From contig NZ_JAAQQU010000038.1 of NCBI RefSeq assembly GCF_011742145.1, forward strand, positions 62,001 through 126,000: a stretch of DNA of 64,000 nt. The letters are read 5' to 3'. The notes beneath the pieces are model-generated. The model made no database searches and had not been told where the DNA came from. It saw only the letters and a list, made by a program, of their open reading frames with translations. The stretch's first letter is position 1. Each line of letters starts with the position of its first letter. The translations under genes and the position numbers were made by a program. Of this stretch, positions 25,904 to 34,810 are shown piece after piece. This DNA is from Flavobacterium sp. J49 (GTDB lineage: Bacteria; Bacteroidota; Bacteroidia; Flavobacteriales; Flavobacteriaceae).

Positions 25904-26956
25904 TTACTTTTTTTCTTCAAATGCGCGTAAGGCAAACGAAGCCAACCAATGCTCGCCTTCATAATTGCCGTCGACTACAGAAGACAGCGAAAAGTTTAAG
26001 TGGAAATCGGTTAAAGGCTTTAAATGCGAAAACTCTTTTGGGTACTGATTGATCAAGGCATATAAATTCCAAGCCCTGCTAAAATTTAATCCGTCTAGGT
26101 GTACCAGGTGACCGTCGGTTCTATCGGAGACTCGGGCGACTTCCCAAGTAAATTTCTTTTTAAAGAGTTGCGGGGCAAACTTTTTCAGCCAGCTTAAAAA
26201 CTCGGTTTTAGGCAAAATGCGTTGCATCAAAGCCATTTCTTCCAAACAAGGCGACAGAAAATCAGTGCCGCTGGGTTCCCAGGTAAACGGACAGTTTTCA
26301 TCCTTTTGGAATAGGCGAACCGCATTCTCTTTGATGCTTTTTTGGAACAACTCATTTTTGGAATAAACCGCATAATCCCAAGCAAAAGTCAGTCCGAAAG
26401 CGGTATTAGAATGGGTTCCGACTCTAACCGGATAAAGCAATTTGGGTAAAAATTCGATATATCTTTCGAGGATAATATTGGAAAGCGGTTTTAGGTTTTG
26501 AGCCAATTCTTGGGCGAACGGTTCGTTATACGTTTCGAGCTCGAGTTGTAATTTCAGTAACCAATTCCAGCCATAAGTACGTTCAAAGGATTTCTCGTGC
26601 TTTTTATTCAAATAATCCATTTCGGCTTGGATGTTTACTTTGGATAAATTGGCCTTCAGTTTTTGAATGATCAATTCTTTATTGGCCAAATTGGGGAATC
26701 TTTTGAGCAAATACACCAAACTCCAATGTCCGTGAACCGACGAATGCCAATCGAAACAGCCATAAAAGGATGGATGCAATTTTTGAGGCGATTGAATTTC
26801 GGTACTGTCGACCAACATTTGTCCTAATTTGTTGGGATACTCTTGTTGGAGACACTTCAACGGTAAACCTGCTAAATGATTGGCTTGTTCGAGGGTTAAT
26901 TCCTGAGAAAAACCGGTGATAGAAAACCACAATAATAAAAAGTAACTAAATTTCAT
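25904..26956 (-). CDS. DUF2891 domain protein, exported
   Basis: A 350-residue protein with a signal peptide (MKFSYFLLLWFSITGFSQ) when started at the ATG at 26956. DUF2891 hallmarks are HPSFYGCFDWHSSVHGHWS, RTYGWNWLLKL, VGTHSNTAFGLTFAWDYA and a C-terminal GEHWLASFALRAF. The alpha-helical barrel-like pattern with conserved Trp and His suggests an enzyme, but the activity is not known. A well-formed promoter lies 16-45 nt upstream. Divergent from the next small gene. Confidence 0.9.
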   Translation of the reverse strand: MKFSYFLLLWFSITGFSQELTLEQANHLAGLPLKCLQQEYPNKLGQMLVDSTEIQSPQKLHPSFYGCFDWHSSVHGHWSLVYLLKRFPNLANKELIIQKLKANLSKVNIQAEMDYLNKKHEKSFERTYGWNWLLKLQLELETYNEPFAQELAQNLKPLSNIILERYIEFLPKLLYPVRVGTHSNTAFGLTFAWDYAVYSKNELFQKSIKENAVRLFQKDENCPFTWEPSGTDFLSPCLEEMALMQRILPKTEFLSWLKKFAPQLFKKKFTWEVARVSDRTDGHLVHLDGLNFSRAWNLYALINQYPKEFSHLKPLTDFHLNFSLSSVVDGNYEGEHWLASFALRAFEEKK

Positions 26957-26971
26957 AAAAGAAGCGTTTTT

Positions 26972-27001
26972 CAAATGTAGCAAAAAGTTACCTTTGCCCA
27001 A
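26972..27001 (-). promoter_or_regulatory. Bacteroidota-type promoter of the DUF2891 gene
   Basis: On the minus strand TTG (26999-27001), 19-nt spacer, then TACATTTG (26972-26979), matching TTG-N17-23-TAnnTTTG. It lies 16 nt upstream of the ATG. A TACCTTTG box for the opposite strand (26989-26996) overlaps the spacer. Confidence 0.7.
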
Positions 27002-27014
27002 CTATTTCTAAGTT

Positions 27015-27251
27015 ATGTCGAGACAAATCAAACTCATCTGGGATTTTCGCGGACCGGCTTCAGCTAAGACTGCGGAGCATCATGAAATTCATTTAAAAGA
27101 ATACATCGCTATCGAAAAATTGCCGATTACCATTACCGGATTTGAAATTCAAAATGAGATGTATGCCATTGCTTTTATAGTGGTAACCGATGAACACATG
27201 ATACAACTTCGCGATGCTTTGAAACCTCATCGCGGGGAATTATACCTTTAA
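27015..27251 (+). CDS. Small conserved protein, unknown function
   Basis: A 78-residue soluble protein (MSRQIKLIWDFRGPASAKTAEHHEIHL) with no signal peptide, no TM segment and no known motif. Similar short proteins occur in Flavobacteriaceae as conserved hypotheticals. Several histidines cluster (AEHHEIH and DEHM). It has an ATG directly after the divergent promoter region, with a TACCTTTG -7-like box at 26989-26996. A 173-nt AT-rich gap follows in which I see only the promoter-like elements of the next gene. Confidence 0.65.
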   Translation: MSRQIKLIWDFRGPASAKTAEHHEIHLKEYIAIEKLPITITGFEIQNEMYAIAFIVVTDEHMIQLRDALKPHRGELYL

Positions 27252-27373
27252 CCTTCGGACCTGTCTCAAAGAACCTAAAGCTTTAAATATCATTAGAATA
27301 AAGCTAAAAAAGTAATTTTAAACACCTGAAACTACTTTATAAATTCTGTCATTTTGATAGTGTAATAAAAACT

Positions 27374-27399
27374 TTGCAAGTTTTAAATAATTAGATTTG
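27374..27399 (+). promoter_or_regulatory. Possible promoter of the T9SS cargo gene
   Basis: TAGATTTG at 27392-27399 matches the -7 form TAnnTTTG, 25 nt before the ATG. The nearest upstream TTG (27374-27376) leaves a 15-nt spacer, slightly short. Confidence 0.4.
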
Positions 27400-27424
27400 A
27401 GGTTTAACTCAATCTTCTTAATTT

Positions 27425-30400
27425 ATGTCAATAAATTACATCATCGGAAACTTCGCGAGACCAGCTAACAAGCAAGCAAAATTCTCCAAAGAAAAAAAGC
27501 AATTTTTACAAGGGGTTTTAGCGGTAGCGTTTTTATTGTTGGCCGGATTCAGCCTGCAAGCGCAAACGACTTTTACCTCGGTTCAATCAGGAAATTTCAG
27601 TGATCCCAACACTTGGGGTTCTACTACTATTCCAACAGCCATTGACCATGTAGTAATAGCTACCGGGACAACCGTACTTCTTGATGATTTGATAACAGTG
27701 ACTAATGCCACCGTCAGTGGTACCTTAGAAGGCGGTAATAGTTCACCTGATTTTACCATCACCGGAAATTTAATAGTTAACTCGGGTGGTTTGATTGACG
27801 GTATTTACTATTATGATGCCGGAGGTTGGGGTTATGACAAAGCGATTCAGCTTAACGTAGCCGGAAACATCACCAACAATGGCAGAATTGATTTGTCCAT
27901 CGGTTCCAATTATACTCCTGAAGGGGCTTTAAACCTCAACGGTTCAGCCGTACAAACGGTGAGCGGTTTGGGGACTTTTGGCGGGACTTTATATTTAACC
28001 GATAGCTCAAATAATGGAGCGGTTATCAATCAGTTGCTCATAAACAATACCAGTACAGCTTCACCTAATGTAATTTGGGGTTTCAACAATATTAAAATCA
28101 GAAGTGTATTAAGTATGACGAATGCCCGAGTAGATTTGGGCACAAACAAAATAACAATCGGAAATTACAGTTCGGCCACTACAAATTGTGCAACCGGGAG
28201 TGGATTTTTAACAGGTACTGTAGGAAGATGGTACAGCGCTTATGACAATTTTGCGCCAATAACTTCAGGGATTGATTATTACAATAGCAATGCTCTTTTC
28301 CCTTTTATAAATGCTAATGGTAAAAGCAGGGCTGCCTTTATTACAAGACCGGTAGACAATAATTCTTCTGCGGTATCCGGTGAGCTTGCCGTGAGTTACT
28401 ATGATGCTTCAGCTGTTGCATCAGGATTTTCAGTTGCCGATGGTGGTTATACTGTGACCGACATCTACGAAGGTGCTTGGATAGTGAGCAAAGATGCTAA
28501 TTATGCTTTTCCTATCGGTAATCATTCAATTGCTTTCGCTGCACAAGAGGCTTATTTAATTATGAATGGTAATTCGAGAATAATCAAGGCCGACGGAACT
28601 ACGGTAGGCAATCATCAAACCGGAACCATTACACCATTTGCGTCCCGAATTGGTCTGTCAGACACTGATTTAAACAATACTTTCCAAGTAGGATACAATG
28701 CTGCTTTAGACACACCTATTACTTCGGTTCAAACCGGTAATTGGAATGAGGCAACTACCTGGAGCAGTAACAGCGTCCCGACTTGCGGAAATACGGTTAC
28801 CCTACTTTCAGGACATACTATAACTGTAAACACTCCTTCTTCTGTTGGTGGTATTAATATTTTAGCGGGAGCAACACTAATCAGTGATTCCGCTACATTA
28901 ACGGTAGGTTGTACCAATAATAAAGCTGCTTTTTACAATGGCGGAACCTACAGTATTAACTCGGGTACTTTAACTGTTAATGGAAGTATTTATCACGCCA
29001 ACGGAAGCACCTTCAATCAAACCGGCGGGAATATTATTGTTGATGGAAACAACAATGGAGCTGCGGCAACTAGTACTGATCAAACCCTTTTCAAAATTGG
29101 AAATTCAACTTTAAATTTAACCGGAGGTTCTATAACGCTTGTTGATCCTGCTGTTACGAGTGCAACTTTGGCAACAACCCATACTGCAACTGCTATCGTT
29201 CCTTGTGTTGGATGGTTTTGCTGGTTTCCATCCAGTGTAACTTTAGATGCCATAGACAATGTATCGGTTGGCCAAATTGTTGTTGGTGCAGGAGTACCCG
29301 TAGGAACAACCGTAGCCGGTGTAAATTTTGACGGCTCAATCAATACCAATCCAAGTTTACCGGAAACCGGGCTGAGTTTACCATTGACTTTGTCTTTTTA
29401 CAACGTTAATGCTGCGCCTTCTTCCTTTGTTTATGAGTCAACCAATAATTATGCTGCAGGAAACGGTCATACCTTACAAATAGGCGACGGATTATCGACT
29501 GAAAAAAGTGCTGTAACCACTAATGGTTTCAATTGTAATTTCAGAGCAGCCGACGGAACCCTTTCGTTGAATAACTTAATTGTCAATGCGCCCGATGCTA
29601 CAAACCGGTTCGTTACTCTGGATTCCAATAATGCCAATAGTAATATCGTGGTTATGAATGTACAAAACGATTTTACGATTGTACAAGGAAAAGTAAAAGG
29701 CTCAGGTGTTGACACTTATTTCGGGGGAAACATTGTGAATAACGGACAATTATACACATATAACAGTACACACTTTGGCAACTATATTGAGGGTAGTTTT
29801 GTGGCAACAGCCAAACCTCAAACCATATCAGGAACAGGTACTTTTAATGCTCAGGTAGATACTATATTGAATACATCTTTCAATACCGGTTCTGTTTCAC
29901 AACTAAAAGTAAACAATACCAGTGCTGAGGGTGTTACTTTCTTGGTGCCTTTTAATGTAGTAACCGGTTTGACGATGACCGAAGGAATCATTCATACCTC
30001 AGCAAGCAGTGTTTTGAATATTGGAGCACCGGCGATGGCTTATACAGCATTTGTTTCGGGGAATTTTGGCCCAACCTGTTACATTGACGGCCCTTTTGCT
30101 AAAGACATTAGCGGTGGTCAAAATGCCATTGATTTAACCAATGGTTCCGGTTTTACCGATAAGTTTTTCTTTCCTGTCGGAAAATCAACTTATGCTCCTA
30201 TTTGGGTTGCTGTGACTACTCCCGGTGTTGGATTTGGCAGTCCGGGAACCAACATAAAAGCAGAAGCTTTTGAAACCAATTCGGGTACTCCATCAGCCAA
30301 CATAGCGCATTTAAGCCAAAACCGTTGGGAAGTTTCAAAAACAGCCGGAGATATTACTGAATTCAATATCAAAGTTGCTGATGCCAACGCAATTGAAAGT

Positions 30401-31834
30401 AGCATTATTGTTCAAGCTACTACTGCGGCCGGAGTTTATGATAATGATTTTGGCATCACTGCCACTTTTGAAGCCGGAACGCCAAATATGTTGACCTCAA
30501 CGAGTGCTCCATTGTCTTTTGCTGATTTTAACGGTTATTTTTCAACCGCAAGACAGTCGGAATGTTCAACAGTAACTCCGGGAAACACTATTGCTTCTGA
30601 AACTACTATTTGCGGCGGTAAATCGGTTACTCTGAGTTTACAAAACGTAGTGTTTGGAGAAGGCATCTCTTACCAATGGCAAAGTTCTACTAATGGCGCT
30701 GACTATACCGACATCAACATGGCAACGGCAACTACAGCTTCAGTGGCTCCGGTTGAAAACACCTATTATCGTTGTAATGTAAGTTGTTCTTTCAGTTCAA
30801 CTACTGTGGCTTCAACACCAATTCAAATCACCCTAAACAATACAATAACTTCTACTACACCGGCAACTATTTGTCAACCAACAGATACTGCTACGCTTTC
30901 AGCTACTTCAGCTTCGGGTGATGTTAAATGGTATACAACACAAATTGGCGGAACTGCATTGGCTACCGGAAATTCCTTTACAACGCCATCGATTACTACA
31001 ACTACAACTTATTATGCCGGTACGGAAACCACTGCAGCGGGCACAGCAGGTTTAGTCTACACCTCAGATGGTTACGGAAGCGGTAATACCAACAGAGGTT
31101 TGGCGTTTAATTTATCTAACTCAATTATTTTAAACTCGGTTAAAGTATATCCACAACAAAATCCCGGTGGTTCAGGTCCATTACCGATAACCATCAAAGT
31201 ATTACAAAACGGCATTCAAGTTCCCGGTACAACTGAAGTAACTTTTACACCAAATACATTCTCTGATTGGTCTCCAACGACAGTGGCACAAACTGTTACG
31301 CTTAATTATACATTATCTGCTGGCGACAACTATTCCCTTGAAATTACAGATGGAGCAACTTATGACAATGCCTTGGCTTATGTGAGCCCGTTTCCGAATC
31401 CTTTTCCGGTTACTAGTGGAGCTGTATCTATAATTGGCGGAATTGACAATGGTTTTATAGACACTTATAGCTATTACTATTTCTTCAATTGGGATATTAC
31501 AGAAGTATGTTCTTCCGCAAGAGTTGCGGTGGTTGCTACCGTTCAAACCGCTGATGATTGTGGTTTAGGAACAGCTCCTAATTCATCATTATCCAGAGTG
31601 GTGGCTTATCCGAACCCTTACAGCCAAACTTTTAAATTAGACATTCAAACCAATAATACTGCTGATGTGGTCATCAAAGTGTATGACATGATTGGCAGAT
31701 TAATCGAAAATCAAACGGTTGGTTACAATGATTTATCTCAATTGGAAATCGGTAACGGCTATCCTTCGGGCATTTACAATGTATCAATAACCCAAGAAGG
31801 CAAAGCAAAAACCCTTCGGGTGATTAAAAGATAA
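27425..31834 (+). CDS. Large secreted T9SS type A cargo protein with G8-like and Ig-like domains
   Basis: A 1469-residue secreted or surface protein. A long basic N-region precedes the signal peptide core (GVLAVAFLLLAGFSLQAQ, cleavage near residue 47). Two SVQxGNxxxxxTW..P repeats, at about residues 50 and 434, resemble G8-type beta-helix modules. Long beta-rich stretches follow, then two Ig-like domains (about 1044-1135 and 1143-1205). The C-terminal ~75 residues (VAYPNPYSQTFKLDI..VYDMIGRLIE..GIYNVSI..LRVIKR) are a type A sorting domain read by the type IX secretion system. Likely an adhesin or matrix protein. No enzymatic domain is recognised. The last codons and terminator form one arm of a 64-bp direct repeat. 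Confidence 0.9.
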   Translation: MSINYIIGNFARPANKQAKFSKEKKQFLQGVLAVAFLLLAGFSLQAQTTFTSVQSGNFSDPNTWGSTTIPTAIDHVVIATGTTVLLDDLITVTNATVSGTLEGGNSSPDFTITGNLIVNSGGLIDGIYYYDAGGWGYDKAIQLNVAGNITNNGRIDLSIGSNYTPEGALNLNGSAVQTVSGLGTFGGTLYLTDSSNNGAVINQLLINNTSTASPNVIWGFNNIKIRSVLSMTNARVDLGTNKITIGNYSSATTNCATGSGFLTGTVGRWYSAYDNFAPITSGIDYYNSNALFPFINANGKSRAAFITRPVDNNSSAVSGELAVSYYDASAVASGFSVADGGYTVTDIYEGAWIVSKDANYAFPIGNHSIAFAAQEAYLIMNGNSRIIKADGTTVGNHQTGTITPFASRIGLSDTDLNNTFQVGYNAALDTPITSVQTGNWNEATTWSSNSVPTCGNTVTLLSGHTITVNTPSSVGGINILAGATLISDSATLTVGCTNNKAAFYNGGTYSINSGTLTVNGSIYHANGSTFNQTGGNIIVDGNNNGAAATSTDQTLFKIGNSTLNLTGGSITLVDPAVTSATLATTHTATAIVPCVGWFCWFPSSVTLDAIDNVSVGQIVVGAGVPVGTTVAGVNFDGSINTNPSLPETGLSLPLTLSFYNVNAAPSSFVYESTNNYAAGNGHTLQIGDGLSTEKSAVTTNGFNCNFRAADGTLSLNNLIVNAPDATNRFVTLDSNNANSNIVVMNVQNDFTIVQGKVKGSGVDTYFGGNIVNNGQLYTYNSTHFGNYIEGSFVATAKPQTISGTGTFNAQVDTILNTSFNTGSVSQLKVNNTSAEGVTFLVPFNVVTGLTMTEGIIHTSASSVLNIGAPAMAYTAFVSGNFGPTCYIDGPFAKDISGGQNAIDLTNGSGFTDKFFFPVGKSTYAPIWVAVTTPGVGFGSPGTNIKAEAFETNSGTPSANIAHLSQNRWEVSKTAGDITEFNIKVADANAIESSIIVQATTAAGVYDNDFGITATFEAGTPNMLTSTSAPLSFADFNGYFSTARQSECSTVTPGNTIASETTICGGKSVTLSLQNVVFGEGISYQWQSSTNGADYTDINMATATTASVAPVENTYYRCNVSCSFSSTTVASTPIQITLNNTITSTTPATICQPTDTATLSATSASGDVKWYTTQIGGTALATGNSFTTPSITTTTTYYAGTETTAAGTAGLVYTSDGYGSGNTNRGLAFNLSNSIILNSVKVYPQQNPGGSGPLPITIKVLQNGIQVPGTTEVTFTPNTFSDWSPTTVAQTVTLNYTLSAGDNYSLEITDGATYDNALAYVSPFPNPFPVTSGAVSIIGGIDNGFIDTYSYYYFFNWDITEVCSSARVAVVATVQTADDCGLGTAPNSSLSRVVAYPNPYSQTFKLDIQTNNTADVVIKVYDMIGRLIENQTVGYNDLSQLEIGNGYPSGIYNVSITQEGKAKTLRVIKR

Positions 31835-31886
31835 AACCAAACTTCAATGCAATAAAAAACGGCTACTTGAGAAAGTAGCCGTTTTT
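31823..31886 (+). repeat. Direct repeat copy 1, containing a terminator
   Basis: Runs from the last I-K-R-stop codons of the T9SS gene through a hairpin CGGCTACTT/AAGTAGCCG (GAGA loop) and T-run. Copy 2 at 32422-32485 matches 62 of 64 bases. The stem here is perfect, so this looks like the original copy. It serves as the terminator of the T9SS cargo gene. Confidence 0.9.
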
Positions 31887-31998
31887 GTTTATTTGATTTT
31901 TTATTGGAATTGAATAGCGCTTGATTAGAAATTATTTTCAAAACTATTTCATTAGATTTGTATTATATGGAGATAAAATAATTAAACGATAAATAAAA

Positions 31999-32433
31999 AT
32001 GAAGAAAAAAAAAATAATCATTTCTGTTTTATGTATTTTGTTTTTAATCAGCTGCGATCCCATTGATAATCGATTAATAATCATTAATAAAACGAATCGC
32101 CCTTTATTCTTTACTATATCTAGATTTGATTCCATTGAAGGAGGAAATCCATTTGAAGAATATATAAAAGTCACAAACAAAGATACTTTATGGTTAGACA
32201 GTGATAATTTTATTAAACCTTATGGTGAAAATAAGTTTCCTGCTATCTCTAGTTGGGAAGACCTAATTAATCATAATTTCAATGGTCGTTTGAAATTATT
32301 TATTTTTGAGGCCGATACATTAAAAAAATACAATTGGCATGAAATAAAATTCGGCGAAAAAGAATTCAAAAAACTTAATTTAAGTGTAGATGATTTAAAA
32401 AGATTAAATTGGAAAATTGAAATTAAAAGATAA
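31999..32433 (+). CDS. Small AT-rich lipoprotein, unknown function
   Basis: A 144-residue predicted lipoprotein: basic start MKKKKIII, hydrophobic core and lipobox LISC with Cys19. The mature part has NKTNRPLFFTISRFDS and a Lys-rich C-terminus; no family is recognised. By hand count the gene has about 25% G+C, well below neighbouring genes (roughly 40% or more in sampled lines). Its last four codons (I-K-R-stop) and its terminator repeat those of the T9SS gene before it, so it lies bounded by direct repeats. A TAGATTTG box lies at 31953-31960, without a well-spaced TTG. These signs suggest recent acquisition or local rearrangement. Confidence 0.7.
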   Translation: MKKKKIIISVLCILFLISCDPIDNRLIIINKTNRPLFFTISRFDSIEGGNPFEEYIKVTNKDTLWLDSDNFIKPYGENKFPAISSWEDLINHNFNGRLKLFIFEADTLKKYNWHEIKFGEKEFKKLNLSVDDLKRLNWKIEIKR

Positions 32434-32485
32434 AAACAAACTTCAATGCAATAAAAAACAGCTACTTGAGAAAGTAGCCGTTTTT
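32422..32485 (+). repeat. Direct repeat copy 2, containing a terminator
   Basis: 62/64 identical to 31823-31886, starting at the same in-frame I-K-R-stop. One of the two differences is a G-to-A change that puts an A-C mismatch into the terminator stem, consistent with this being the derived copy. Confidence 0.9.
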
Positions 32486-32528
32486 TATACTAAATAAAAT
32501 CTGCCTTCTTAAATCTTCTTTCTGCCTT

Positions 32529-34724
32529 CTAATTCGCCACTTCACTAATAAACTTAATTCGCATCAAACGCAATTCTTCTATATCATAATCGCCATCGAA
32601 TTCTTTTAGTGCATCTTCAATTTTATCGGATTCAGAATCCATAAAATAGTCGTGGATTTCTTCTTGTTGTTCTTCGTCCAAAATTTCGTTAATCCAATAA
32701 CTGATGTTCAATTTAGTGCCTGAATAAACAATTTGCTCCATCTCTTTGAGCAAAGTATCCATGGTAAATCCTTTCGCCCGGGCGATGTCATCCAGTGACA
32801 GTTTCCGGTCGATGTTTTGGATGATGTATAATTTATTCGAGGAATTGGCACCGGTCGATTTAACGACCAAATCGTCCGGACGAATGATGTCATTGTCCTC
32901 TACATAGCGTTCGATCAACTCCACAAACTCTTTCCCGTATTTTTTGGCTTTGCCTTCGCCAACGCCGTGAACATTACTCAATTCATCTATGGTAATCGGA
33001 TATTTTAGCGCCATGTCTTCTAATGACGGATCTTGAAATACCACAAATGGCGGTACACCGAGTTTTTTGGCTACTTTTTTACGCAACTCACGTAGCATGG
33101 CCATCAAGGCTTCGTCAGCTGTTCCGCTTGATTTGGCGGCAGTTACTATGGCTTCGTCTTCACTTTCGCTGTATTCATGGTCTTCCGACATCATGAAAGA
33201 AACCGGATTTTTAATAAACGCATGTCCTTTGTCAGAGACTTTTAAAATACCGTAGGTTTCGATGTCTTTGGTCAACAAACCATCAACCAAAACCTGGCGA
33301 ATTAGGGCCATCCAATAACGCTCATCAAAATCGGAACCACAACCAAAGAAAGTTTGGGTATCAGTTCTGTGGGCTTTTATAGTAGCATTTACTCTTCCTA
33401 TGAGCGTAAATACAATTTCTTTTGATTTGTATAAATGTTTGGTATCGCGAACGACTTCCAAAAGCATTTTGACTTGGTCTTTGGCTTCAACTTTGCTTTT
33501 TGGATTGCGAACGTTGTCATCCATATCAGCACCTTCACCGGTTTCGCTGTCGAATTCTTCTCCGAAATAGTGCAGCAAGAATTTACGTCTTGACATCGAA
33601 GTTTCCGCATAAGCTACCACTTCCTGCAACAACGCAAATCCAATTTCCTGCTCGGCTACCGGTTTGCCCGACATGAATTTTTCTAATTTCTCCACGTCTT
33701 TGTAAGAGTAGTAGGCCAAACAATGCCCTTCTCCTCCATCGCGACCGGCACGACCGGTTTCTTGGTAATAACTTTCTAAAGATTTCGGAATATCGTGGTG
33801 AATTACAAAACGCACATCCGGTTTGTCAATTCCCATTCCGAAAGCAATAGTTGCTACCACTACTTCTACATCTTCCATTAGGAACATGTCTTGGTGTTTG
33901 GCCCGCGTTTTAGCGTCTAAACCGGCGTGATAAGGAACTGCTGAAATTCCGTTTACTTGTAAAACTTCGGCAATCTCTTCCACCTTTTTACGGCTTAGGC
34001 AATAAATGATACCCGATTTACCTTTGTGCTGTTTGATAAAACGAATGATATCCGCTTCTATATTTTTGGTTTTGGTACGTACTTCGTAAAATAAATTCGG
34101 ACGGTTAAAAGACGCTTTAAAAGTCGTAGCATCAGACATATCCAGATTCTTTAAAATGTCCTCTTGCACTTTTGGCGTAGCCGTAGCCGTTAAACCTATT
34201 ACGGGAACATCACCTAATTGCTTAATAATGTGCCTCAGGTTCCGGTATTCGGGTCTGAAATCGTGTCCCCATTCCGAAATACAATGCGCCTCATCTATCG
34301 CTACGAAGGATATCGGTACACTTTGCAAAAACTCAACGTATTCTTCTTTGGTCAAAGATTCCGGTGCCACATAAAGTAACTTGGTAATCCCTGAGGTAAT
34401 ATCTTTTTTAACCTGATTGATTTCGGTTTTGGTCAATGATGAATTGAGTACATGAGCGATTCCGTTTTCTGAAGACAAACTTCGGATGGCATCGACTTGG
34501 TTTTTCATTAAAGCAATCAGAGGCGAAACCACTATCGCGGTTCCGTTTTGGATTAAGGCCGGTAGTTGGTAACAAAGTGATTTTCCACCACCGGTCGGCA
34601 TTATAACGAAGGTATTATGTTTAGTAATAATACTTTTTATGACTTGTTCCTGTAAACCTTTAAATTGGCTAAAACCAAAATACTTTTTTAATTCTTTGTG
34701 GATGTCAATTTCGTCTAAATTCAT
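32529..34724 (-). CDS. recQ: ATP-dependent DNA helicase RecQ lacking the zinc-site cysteines
   Basis: A 731-residue 3'-5' DNA helicase for recombination and fork repair. Walker A is MPTGGGKS (K48), Walker B DEAH is residues 144-147, and helicase C motifs (QETGRAGRDG) are near 321-330. The region that normally forms the RQC zinc site (about 374-405) has TSMSRRKFLLHYFGE with Ser378 where E. coli has a Cys, and no CxxCxxC afterwards. An HRDC domain occupies about 538-606, followed by a ~120-residue acidic C-terminal extension. Monocistronic, divergent from kdsD. The identity is secure; loss of zinc ligands is the oddity. Confidence 0.95.
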   Translation of the reverse strand: MNLDEIDIHKELKKYFGFSQFKGLQEQVIKSIITKHNTFVIMPTGGGKSLCYQLPALIQNGTAIVVSPLIALMKNQVDAIRSLSSENGIAHVLNSSLTKTEINQVKKDITSGITKLLYVAPESLTKEEYVEFLQSVPISFVAIDEAHCISEWGHDFRPEYRNLRHIIKQLGDVPVIGLTATATPKVQEDILKNLDMSDATTFKASFNRPNLFYEVRTKTKNIEADIIRFIKQHKGKSGIIYCLSRKKVEEIAEVLQVNGISAVPYHAGLDAKTRAKHQDMFLMEDVEVVVATIAFGMGIDKPDVRFVIHHDIPKSLESYYQETGRAGRDGGEGHCLAYYSYKDVEKLEKFMSGKPVAEQEIGFALLQEVVAYAETSMSRRKFLLHYFGEEFDSETGEGADMDDNVRNPKSKVEAKDQVKMLLEVVRDTKHLYKSKEIVFTLIGRVNATIKAHRTDTQTFFGCGSDFDERYWMALIRQVLVDGLLTKDIETYGILKVSDKGHAFIKNPVSFMMSEDHEYSESEDEAIVTAAKSSGTADEALMAMLRELRKKVAKKLGVPPFVVFQDPSLEDMALKYPITIDELSNVHGVGEGKAKKYGKEFVELIERYVEDNDIIRPDDLVVKSTGANSSNKLYIIQNIDRKLSLDDIARAKGFTMDTLLKEMEQIVYSGTKLNISYWINEILDEEQQEEIHDYFMDSESDKIEDALKEFDGDYDIEELRLMRIKFISEVAN

Positions 34725-34747
34725 TCTGTGTTAATGGTATTTTTACA

Positions 34748-34763
34748 TAAATTTGCAAACATA
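34748..34763. promoter_or_regulatory. Divergent -7 elements between recQ and kdsD
   Basis: TAAATTTG (34748-34755, plus strand, towards kdsD) directly abuts TATGTTTG read on the minus strand (34756-34763, towards recQ). For recQ a TTG lies 25 nt further upstream, slightly long; for kdsD no well-placed TTG is seen. Confidence 0.45.
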
Positions 34764-34810
34764 AAGATACGACTTTCTTTTATACATACAAATTTTATCT
34801 TATTTCAATT

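Noticed and set aside
31944..32180. Minus-strand 78-codon frame over the AT-rich lipoprotein
   Set aside because: The plus-strand frame has a proper lipoprotein signal and a terminator; the minus frame is low-complexity.
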